From: Acidocella aquatica
GTDB taxonomy: Bacteria; Pseudomonadota; Alphaproteobacteria; Acetobacterales; Acetobacteraceae
Length of the DNA: 64,000 nucleotides
NCBI RefSeq assembly: GCF_030160635.1
Contig: NZ_BSOS01000012.1
Coordinates: 1-64,000, forward strand
Direction: 5' to 3'
Part shown: one piece after another, positions 1-5,825 of the stretch
How the letters are laid out: each line of letters opens with the position of its first letter
Position numbering within the stretch: the stretch's first letter is position 1
Notes under the pieces: model-generated
Database searches by the model: none
Told to the model about the DNA's origin: nothing
Seen by the model: only the letters and a program-made list of their open reading frames with translations
Translations under genes and position numbers: made by a program

Positions 1-60
1 CTTCCCCGGCCGAGGCCAGCGGTGGTATTCCAGCGCAGCCTTGCGTAAATCATCATCCAT
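1..60 (-). CDS. maeB: NADP-dependent malic enzyme, N-terminal 20 residues only
   Basis: Reading leftward from an ATG at 58-60, the peptide MDDDLRKAALEYHRWPRPGK runs off the window edge. This resembles the conserved opening of bacterial MaeB-type malic enzymes (D-x-L-R-x-A-A-L-x-Y-H-x-x-P-x-P-G-K). A purine-rich GAGGAG/GAGG stretch lies upstream. Malic enzyme decarboxylates malate to pyruvate with NADP. It would fit an organism fed by the neighbouring pathway, whose end products are pyruvate and oxaloacetate. It lies 71 bp downstream of aroQ on the same strand and may be co-transcribed. Only the first 20 codons are visible. Confidence 0.72.
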   Translation of the reverse strand, partial: MDDDLRKAALEYHRWPRPGK

Positions 61-131
61 GACTTTGCCTCATTCTCCTCTATCCTTCAAAGGCCGGACT
101 TATCGCCGCATGAACAGGACCGCCCCTTGCT

Positions 132-581
132 TCAGCTCCGCTTCCTTGCCTCAATCGCCGACACAGCGGCCCGCAACGCAATGAGATAACTATCCACACC
201 GAAGCCTGAAATTTGACCCAGCACGATTTCTGCAAATACCGAATGATGACGGAACGGCTCACGCGCGTGAATATTTGACATATGCAACTCTACCACAGGA
301 ACTGTCAGAATTGCGAGCGCGTCGCGTATGCCATAGCTATAATGCGTCCACGCGCCAGCGTTGATCAATACTCCATCGATGCCCTCGCTATAAGCCACAT
401 GAATCCGCTCACACATCTCGCCTTCGTTATTCGTCTGAAAGCTCACGACCTCAACCCCGAGTTCACCACCCAGTGATTGCAACAAACCATCAATTTCCGC
501 CAACGTTACCGTGCCATATTGCTTTGGATCACGCTTGCCGAACATGTTATGATTGATACCGTGCAGCATAAGAATTTTCAT
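132..581 (-). CDS. aroQ: type II 3-dehydroquinate dehydratase
   Basis: 149 residues, the usual length of the dodecameric type II dehydroquinase that interconverts 3-dehydroquinate and 3-dehydroshikimate. Visible hallmarks are Arg17 and Tyr22 in the KRDPKQYG segment, the NNEGE motif at 51-55, NAGAWTH at 74-80, and ELHMSNIHAREPFRHHS from residue 98 with the catalytic His100. The N-terminal substrate loop reads LHGINHN instead of the family's usual LNGPNLN, so this may be a specialised catabolic copy rather than the aromatic-biosynthesis enzyme. Context supports that: aroE-like, quiC and transport genes lie next to it. It follows the broken amidohydrolase gene on the same strand after a 225-bp gap that holds an orphan fragment. 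Confidence 0.88.
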   Translation of the reverse strand: MKILMLHGINHNMFGKRDPKQYGTVTLAEIDGLLQSLGGELGVEVVSFQTNNEGEMCERIHVAYSEGIDGVLINAGAWTHYSYGIRDALAILTVPVVELHMSNIHAREPFRHHSVFAEIVLGQISGFGVDSYLIALRAAVSAIEARKRS

Positions 582-635
582 GATACTTCTCTCTGATATT
601 ATTAAGGCAAATTGCCAAATTACGGTCTCGCCGGT

Positions 636-793
636 TCAGGCCGCTTCGACGATCGCTGCATTAACCTGCAGATTTAGTAATCCGTCGCGCGCGCTCACTA
701 ACGGTAATGCATTATCCAAAGGATCAACAATTGCCGGCCGATATGTATTCGGGCTGGCCTGGAGCACTGCAAAACGCGCCTGACCGCCCGGTT
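636..793 (-). pseudogene. orphan C-terminal coding fragment, possible oxidoreductase remnant
   Basis: In the gap between aroQ and the amidohydrolase, one minus-strand frame stays open for about 52 codons from just after a TAA to a TGA at 636-638. It reads like real protein, containing FAVLQASPNTYRPAIVDPL, then DNALPLVSARDGLLNLQV, then NAAIVEAA. There is no start codon with a ribosome site. The look is that of the C-terminal end of a Gfo/Idh-type or similar enzyme, but I do not recognise the family with confidence. It is best read as the tail of a gene whose front was deleted. Confidence 0.4.
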
Positions 794-806
794 AATAATC
801 CATGGC

Positions 807-1654
807 TCACGCACACATATTATCCGTGCCACCGAAACCGAACAGGCGGCGCGGCGTATGCCATAAAACCTTACGGCGATCGGCAGCATCTGGCAGCAAA
901 TACTCCAAAAGCCTGAGCAATGGTCCATAATCCACACGTTCCGGCGCGCGCAGAAACGGCCAATCAGATCCCCACACGCAGTTGTCTGGCGTAAATGCAT
1001 CGACCAGTGCTTGTATAAATGGCCAGGTGTCTTGGAACGGATATGATGTATGTGAGAATTTGATATGGCCAGAGAGTTTAACGGCCGCCCGTCCGGTCTG
1101 GCCAAGCGTCAGCAACGCCTGAAAAGCCTCACCCCGCGGACCAGCCGCGATGTCTGGCCGCCCGCAATGGTCGATCAACAAACGGACAGGATATTTTTCA
1201 ATCAACGGAAGAAACTCGAGCAAATCGGTATTTTGCACCTGAAGCTGCAAGATCATATCCAACTCTGCCAGCCTGGCCAGAAGCGCCTCCGCGCCAAGAT
1301 AATAGGGCACACCATGAAAAGGCAAATTAAATGCGACGCCAACAATTCCCGCCGCGCGCATTTTTTTAATTTTTGTACATTTATATCATGCGCTACAACG
1401 GCTATTCCTTTGTATGTACCATGATTTTTTGCAATGCCATCAAGCATGCAGCGATTATCGCTCTCATAACCGGAGTTTGGCTGAACGAACAGGGCATGGC
1501 GTACACCATACGCCGTGAAAACATGCCCGATCTGTGCCACGGTGGCGATTTCCTGCCCTGCCGGATGAAATCGAGCCTCTTTGCTATAAGAGAAGCGGGC
1601 TGGATCAAGCAGGTGGCAATGGCAATCAATCTTTGGCTCATCGAAGATGGACAT
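807..1654 (-). pseudogene. amidohydrolase (PDC hydrolase-like) interrupted by a -1 frameshift
   Basis: Two overlapping minus-strand frames together encode one amidohydrolase-2 family protein of about 282 residues. The first 98 residues (start ATG at 1652-1654) carry the metal motif DCHCH. The remainder, in the -1 frame, carries LIDHCGRP, an SDWPF motif and the family ending WHTPRRLFGF. The shift lies at a run of seven A (plus-strand T 1361-1367), where the coding strand reads TTA AAA AAA TGC. Sliding back one base gives KLKK-MRAAGIVGVAFN, which restores the family sequence exactly. It could be a true pseudogene, a sequencing indel, or a gene expressed by slippage on the A-AAA-AAA heptamer. 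It follows aroE after 16 bp, so it belongs to that transcript. It may hydrolyse a lactone-like intermediate such as 2-pyrone-4,6-dicarboxylate; the substrate is not known. Confidence 0.75.
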
Positions 1655-1670
1655 TGCCGGTGCTCGCGCC

Positions 1671-2504
1671 TCAATATTTAAGCATGGCAATGCTGCGTAA
1701 TTCCTCCGGCGTCGCGGTGCCATAACCGAAGAATTCGAGATAGGCTGGAATTTGTTCGAACAACATGTCCGTTCCAACCTGAACCATGCAGCCCTTTGCC
1801 ATCGCCCGGCGGAGCAGTGGCGTATACTCTTCCTTCATCACGACTTCACCCACAAAGGTCGTGGACGCCACACGATCGATGTCAAAAGGTAGCGGGTCAC
1901 CGTCCTTCATACCCATTGGCGTGGCATTGATGACGATGTCAAAACCATGAGGATCATTTGAACCTGTGATGACTTCCAAAGCGGCGTAGTGGGCGCGCAA
2001 GCGGCCGGCCAGCGCGTCAGCCGCGGCCTGATTGCCATCGTACACGGCAATCGCTGCTGGATTTGCCTCGGCGAGCGAAGCCGCAATCGCAGAACCGACA
2101 CCGCCACTGCCAACCACCAACACCCTGGTTCCGGCAATTATTCTGCCTTTGCGGGCAACACCGCGCACGAATCCGTCACCATCAAACATGGCGCCCAACA
2201 GTGAACCATCCGGGCGGCGTAAGATGGCGTTGCAAGATCCTGCGACTTTTGCGGTTATAGTGAGTTCGTCGAGGAGCTGTGTGGTGATGATTTTATGCGG
2301 CATCGTGATCAACGCGCCATGCATGTTCTTGATCTTGAACAATGCTCGGAGAACCTCGGGATATACCGCGGGCTCGACTCCCATCGGCACGACAACTGTG
2401 TCAATGCTCTTGGCTTCAAACCACGGATTATAAATCATCGGCGCCTTGAATGCCTCTGTGGGATAGCCAATATGAGCGATAATGGTGGTGCGTCCGGTAA
2501 TCAT
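1671..2504 (-). CDS. shikimate/quinate dehydrogenase-like protein
   Basis: 277 residues with AroE architecture: an N-terminal substrate domain with the catalytic lysine in TMPHK (Lys71), GSCNAI around 89-94, the FDGDG aspartates near 108-110, and a Rossmann motif VVGSGGVGSAIAASLAE from about residue 130. The S-x-S shikimate-binding pair of canonical AroE (in HSxSP) is replaced by PTEAFKAP at 15-22. The enzyme may therefore act on quinate, shikimate or a related acid in the oxidising direction. Neighbours for dehydroquinate dehydration, dehydroshikimate dehydration and uptake support a catabolic role. Its ATG overlaps the stop of a 33-codon aroQ-like reading frame (ATGA). Start at 2504 was chosen because family similarity begins there. 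Confidence 0.82.
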   Translation of the reverse strand: MITGRTTIIAHIGYPTEAFKAPMIYNPWFEAKSIDTVVVPMGVEPAVYPEVLRALFKIKNMHGALITMPHKIITTQLLDELTITAKVAGSCNAILRRPDGSLLGAMFDGDGFVRGVARKGRIIAGTRVLVVGSGGVGSAIAASLAEANPAAIAVYDGNQAAADALAGRLRAHYAALEVITGSNDPHGFDIVINATPMGMKDGDPLPFDIDRVASTTFVGEVVMKEEYTPLLRRAMAKGCMVQVGTDMLFEQIPAYLEFFGYGTATPEELRSIAMLKY

Positions 2505-2602
2505 AGTGAGTCCTCCAGCGTCTCATAACCATACGTTCCCGGCCGGTGCGCCAAATCATGATTAGATTTCAGGCCGTACAGAACATAAATAATCTTTGAC
2601 AT
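2501..2602 (-). pseudogene. 33-codon reading frame resembling a type II dehydroquinase N-terminus
   Basis: An ATG at 2600-2602 opens a 33-residue frame that starts MSKIIYVLYGLKSNHDL, continues RPGTYGYETLEDSL and ends at a TGA overlapping the aroE-like ATG (ATGA). The pattern K-I-x-x-L-x-G-x-x-x-N followed by R-P-x-x-Y-G-x-x-T-L matches the opening strand and active-site Arg/Tyr loop of AroQ. It may be what is left of a second aroQ after deletion of about 110 codons, now serving as a translationally coupled leader for the dehydrogenase. A short leader peptide by chance is the alternative. It is too short to be enzymatic. Confidence 0.5.
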
Positions 2603-2617
2603 CTCTTATTCCCATCC

Positions 2618-2647
2618 AACAGAAATAGGAGCTGCCGAAGCAGCCCC
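2618..2647 (-). terminator. rho-independent terminator-like hairpin after the MFS gene
   Basis: Read on the minus strand, GGGGCTGC-TTCG-GCAGCTCC forms an 8-bp stem (one G-U pair) capped by a stable UUCG tetraloop, followed by TATTTCTGTT. It lies about 20 bp beyond the MFS stop codon and would separate oprB-MFS transcription from the aroE-aroQ genes. Confidence 0.6.
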
Positions 2648-2667
2648 CATCCTGAGCAGGATCAGAC

Positions 2668-3993
2668 TTATTTTGTCTGCCCCTTGACCTGAATATCCAG
2701 CATGTGAATGTCGCCGATGATAAAGATCCACGCAAAGGCGCCAATCGCCGCAATCACGCCCATGAAGCCCAGCGCATCGACAAATGAACCCGTCTCCTGA
2801 ACGATAAAGCCGATGACAATGGGAACAACAATGCCGGACAGATTGGCTGAAAAGCTGAAGAAGCCACCAACCAAACCTAGCAGGCCCTTAGGGGCAACTT
2901 CTGAAAGTACCGCCCAACCGGAGGATGACATTGCTTGACCAAAAAATGCAACCGAGAGGATGGCGAGAACAACGGTACTGTTGGAAACATAATTGACCGA
3001 AATAATCGTTGTCGCCAAAAGCAAACCGGCAACAACCGGCAGCTTGCGCGCAAGGTTGAGGCTCACATGCTTCAATAGCCAATCGGTCAAGACACCTGCA
3101 AACAGAATACCAAAAAATCCAGCAATATAAGGAATGCTTGCAAAGATACCGATTTTAATGAAAGCCATATGACGCTGGGTTGCCAAATAGGTTGGAAACC
3201 AAGTGAGGAAAAACACAAACGTTGCATAAACCGAGAACTGACCAATGCACAAACCCCACATCTGACGATGTGCAAACAGCGCGCGGACGTTTTCAAAGCT
3301 AAATTTGGTGCCGCTAATATTCTTCTGCACCAGACCGCCGCCTGCCTCGATATAAGAAAGCTCTGCTGCATTAACAGCCTTGCTCTTGGTCGGATCACGA
3401 TAGAAAGACCACATCACCGCGCCGATAAGAATGCCGATGCTACCTGTTATAATAAACAAAGAACGCCAGCCGAATGTCGAGAGAATCCAAAACAGAGCGG
3501 GCGTTAAGAAGCCCAGGCCAACATATTCCGCCGCGGTGTAAACACCGATGGCCCGGCCGCGCTCACTGCGCGGAAACCACATACCTACAATATTGCTGTT
3601 GGCCGGAAAACAGGGTGCCTCAAATGTTCCCAGACCCAAGCGCGCGACGACAAAGCCGGCAAGCCCTGGCGTCAGCCCCTGGAAGACGGTGAAAAGGGAC
3701 CAGCCGACCAGCGCGATGCTATAAATCATGCGGTTACCGAAACGGTCAAGCAATACGCCGCCAGGTAGCTGGAAGAACAGATAGGACCAGGAAAAAACCG
3801 AGAATAAAACGCCCATCTCCGCGGGCCCGATCCCAAATTCATGCCGTATCGAAGGCGAAGCGATGCCCAGAATGGCGCGGTCGAGATAGTTGATGGTTAC
3901 TGCCAAAGCAATGACCATCAACATTCGGATACGGATATTGGTTCGCGGCGTAGATACCGCCTTTTCCAGTGTAGCGGCTGTTGTCGTGCTCAT
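2668..3993 (-). CDS. MFS transporter, anion:cation symporter (ACS) type
   Basis: 441 residues with about 12 hydrophobic segments. The N-terminal part has the ACS-type opening (ITINYLDRAILGIASP-like, then GVLFSVFSWSYLFFQLPGGVLLD), a loop with LLDRFGNR, and RSERGRAIGVYTAAEYVG in the fourth to fifth segment region. This subfamily imports carboxylates such as hexuronates, phthalate, quinate or shikimate with cations. Between a porin and hydroaromatic catabolic enzymes, the likely substrate is quinate, shikimate or protocatechuate (inference). The start is the ATG at 3991-3993, which has a strong AAGGAGG ribosome site; a TTG one codon upstream is less likely. It is 27 bp downstream of the porin gene, so the two probably form one transcript. 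Confidence 0.85.
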   Translation of the reverse strand: MSTTTAATLEKAVSTPRTNIRIRMLMVIALAVTINYLDRAILGIASPSIRHEFGIGPAEMGVLFSVFSWSYLFFQLPGGVLLDRFGNRMIYSIALVGWSLFTVFQGLTPGLAGFVVARLGLGTFEAPCFPANSNIVGMWFPRSERGRAIGVYTAAEYVGLGFLTPALFWILSTFGWRSLFIITGSIGILIGAVMWSFYRDPTKSKAVNAAELSYIEAGGGLVQKNISGTKFSFENVRALFAHRQMWGLCIGQFSVYATFVFFLTWFPTYLATQRHMAFIKIGIFASIPYIAGFFGILFAGVLTDWLLKHVSLNLARKLPVVAGLLLATTIISVNYVSNSTVVLAILSVAFFGQAMSSSGWAVLSEVAPKGLLGLVGGFFSFSANLSGIVVPIVIGFIVQETGSFVDALGFMGVIAAIGAFAWIFIIGDIHMLDIQVKGQTK

Positions 3994-4020
3994 CAAAAGC
4001 GTCCTCCTTAGGTTGGTTTC

Positions 4021-5346
4021 TTAAAATACAATTTTGGTTTGCAGGCCGATCGCCCAGGCATTTTTGAGATGCTTGTTGTAGGAGAACGTGCCAGGATCGG
4101 TGATGTACTGCACGTTCGGGTGGATCAACAGCCAAGGTGTGGCTTGCAGACCGTAGCCGAGTTCCACCACGCCCTCACCGTTGGAAAGGCCAGAGAGCTT
4201 GCCACCCGAGGCGAGTTCTTTGGCATTGATCGTACGGTTGTTCAGCCCCGCGCGGACATAGCCAAGCGCAATGAAATCATGTGGCCGCGCTTCGAACGGC
4301 CCCTGCGCGACGACGCCACCGGCCAGGGTGCTTTCATACACCGATGTCTGCGGATCGGAATAGGAAACCTGGGCGAAGGCAATCAGGCCACGCTTTGGCG
4401 TGCCATCGAAACTGTAGATCATCTGGTCCGCCAGCAGATATCCGCCGTAACGGCCTGTTTCCATCGCCGTTTCCGCGCTGGTGACATCGGCTGCGTTTTT
4501 CACCGTCGAAGTGTCGTAATACACGCCGGCCTTATAATGCCCCGGCATTCCGGCAGCGCCAAGGGCTGATGTGTATTCGACCTCGAGGGGGATCAGCGCG
4601 CCGGTAGAGCCCGAGGTGCTGACCTTCAGACCGTTGGACTTGGCGTAGTAGCCGGGGTTAACGTCGTACACACCCGCCTGGATGTAGGAATTGGTCGTAG
4701 GCATCCATTTGATCCGCCCGCCCCACTTGCCGGTGGGATAATCAGACCAACCGCTGGAAGCCGGAAGATTCTGCGGATGGATGCAGAAGCCGACGTTCTG
4801 GAAATCCAGGAGCAGCGGGGTCCCGGCAAAATCATTGCCCATCGGGTAGAAGCCGATTTTCGTGTCGATGGCGCCATCATCAAACTTCTGCTCGTAGCTC
4901 ATTTCCACGATGCGCAGCGTCTCGCCAGCGCCATAGACTTCCTGCACGGCAAGCCTGTTGCCGATATAGTCAGCCGAGGTGTTGCGGCCGACGCGCTGGT
5001 TGACTGCGAAATGTAGACTCGCCCCGCTGAGGTCAGCAAGCTTGCCAAGGTCGACATCCATGCCGAGGCCAAACTGCGAGGCAATATCGCCGCCCTGGCG
5101 GTTGCCGCCGGAGATGCCGTCCGCAAACTCGCCGGTGTAGAAACCGCCGAGGGTAATGCCGACATCCTTGAGCTTGGTGCGCGCGCCATTCCAGTCGCCT
5201 GTCATGGTCGGGCTGGTCCAGATATTGTAGGATGACGCAGGTGCCACCTGTGCGTGCGCGGCGCTGGTTACGGCGATAATGGCGGCACCTGCCAGCAAGC
5301 TTGTCTTCAGCCCCAGGCGTGTCCGCGGTTGCATTGCTTTATTCAT
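4021..5346 (-). CDS. OprB-family carbohydrate/acid-selective outer membrane porin
   Basis: 441 residues starting MNKAMQPRTRLGLKTSLLAG, with a signal peptide ending near AAHAQ. The mature part has typical OprB features: WTSPTMTGDWNGARTKLKDVGITLGGFYTGEF, an N-terminal Q-FGLGMDVDLGKL segment, repeated amphipathic beta strands, an LIHPNVQYITDPG segment, and a C-terminal aromatic residue (ending TKIVF) recognised by the Bam machinery. OprB-type porins pass sugars and small acids; next to a quinate/shikimate gene set this one probably admits those acids. The ATG at 5344-5346 follows a GGGAG ribosome site. The 440 bp upstream hold several inverted repeats (listed separately), so expression is probably controlled. 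Confidence 0.87.
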   Translation of the reverse strand: MNKAMQPRTRLGLKTSLLAGAAIIAVTSAAHAQVAPASSYNIWTSPTMTGDWNGARTKLKDVGITLGGFYTGEFADGISGGNRQGGDIASQFGLGMDVDLGKLADLSGASLHFAVNQRVGRNTSADYIGNRLAVQEVYGAGETLRIVEMSYEQKFDDGAIDTKIGFYPMGNDFAGTPLLLDFQNVGFCIHPQNLPASSGWSDYPTGKWGGRIKWMPTTNSYIQAGVYDVNPGYYAKSNGLKVSTSGSTGALIPLEVEYTSALGAAGMPGHYKAGVYYDTSTVKNAADVTSAETAMETGRYGGYLLADQMIYSFDGTPKRGLIAFAQVSYSDPQTSVYESTLAGGVVAQGPFEARPHDFIALGYVRAGLNNRTINAKELASGGKLSGLSNGEGVVELGYGLQATPWLLIHPNVQYITDPGTFSYNKHLKNAWAIGLQTKIVF

Positions 5347-5367
5347 TGTTCTCCCTTTCAATAATTT

Positions 5368-5385
5368 TTGGCGTCTAGGCGCCAA
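5368..5385. promoter_or_regulatory. inverted repeat TTGGCG-N6-CGCCAA upstream of the porin gene
   Basis: Perfect 6-bp arms separated by TCTAGG, about 22 bp before the oprB start codon, so between a plausible promoter (TTGGCC-N16-TATTGG on the minus strand, about 5390-5417) and the ribosome site. It could be an operator or a 5' UTR hairpin. No regulator can be assigned from sequence. Confidence 0.4.
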
Positions 5386-5400
5386 TACCTTCACTTTCCC

Positions 5401-5419
5401 CATGGCCAACACGGCCATG
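5401..5419. promoter_or_regulatory. inverted repeat CATGGCC-N5-GGCCATG
   Basis: Perfect 7-bp arms with spacer AACAC. It overlaps the candidate -35 hexamer TTGGCC of the porin promoter read on the minus strand, a position where a bound repressor would block transcription. The assignment is inferred from position and symmetry only. Confidence 0.35.
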
Positions 5420-5430
5420 AGTGCTCTTAA

Positions 5431-5446
5431 TGAACCAGATGGTTCA
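5431..5446. promoter_or_regulatory. palindrome TGAACCAGATGGTTCA, candidate operator of the TetR regulator
   Basis: Perfect 6-bp arms with a 4-base centre. A related 17-mer, TGAATCAGATGGTTTCA, covers the start codon of the tetR-type gene at 8400-8416. Two copies of a shared CAGATGGTT core, one before the porin and one at the regulator gene, suggest a regulator-specific site. This is inference; the second copy lies partly in coding sequence and could be chance. Confidence 0.35.
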
Positions 5447-5459
5447 CCAAAGGGGCGTC

Positions 5460-5624
5460 TTATCCCCCCGTTGACATTCTGTCTCGAACCATTGCTTTGC
5501 CTTCAGGAAAGACCGGCGAGCGGGAACACATGCCACCCGCACGAGTTAATCCAGTTGGTACATAATTATTTCTACGAATTATATCTTCGGCGGGCTCACA
5601 GCTTAGCGCCATGATATGCGTCAT
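5460..5624 (-). CDS. possible 54-residue small protein, unknown
   Basis: An ATG at 5622-5624 is preceded six bases earlier by a good AAGGGAG ribosome site and opens a 54-codon frame (MTHIMALSCEPAEDIIRRNN, then a basic, Gly/Arg-rich tail). An in-frame ATG sits two codons upstream. No family is recognised, there is no membrane segment, and the composition is not clearly protein-like. It may be a short leader for oprB or the remnant of a lost gene's start. The rest of the 5347-5786 gap holds the inverted repeats and the quiC promoter described separately; nothing else was seen. Confidence 0.25.
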   Translation of the reverse strand: MTHIMALSCEPAEDIIRRNNYVPTGLTRAGGMCSRSPVFPEGKAMVRDRMSTGG

Positions 5625-5694
5625 ACTCATCTCCCTTTCGGAAATAAGCCGATTTCTCCTGCAATGCAGCAAAGACTACCTCATTGAATTTAAC

Positions 5695-5751
5695 TTGTGG
5701 ACGATCCGCTTATTGGTCTATATTTTTTCCAGTAACTAACCGATCAGTACA
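5695..5751 (+). promoter_or_regulatory. quiC promoter with an overlapping TetR-type operator candidate
   Basis: TTGTGG (5695-5700), an 18-base spacer and TATATT (5719-5724) form a good sigma-70 promoter pointing at quiC. Just downstream, GTAACTAACCGATCAGTACA (5732-5751) covers the expected start of transcription; its ACTAACCGATCAGT core has the ACT-AGT symmetry common in TetR-family operators. A TetR-type regulator gene follows quiC, so repression of this promoter is a plausible model. Confidence 0.5.
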
Positions 5752-5825
5752 TTGCAAGTTTTTTTTGCCGATTTTTGAATTTTTAATTGCTATGTGCTTC
5801 GCCACCACAACAGGATACCAGCGCC

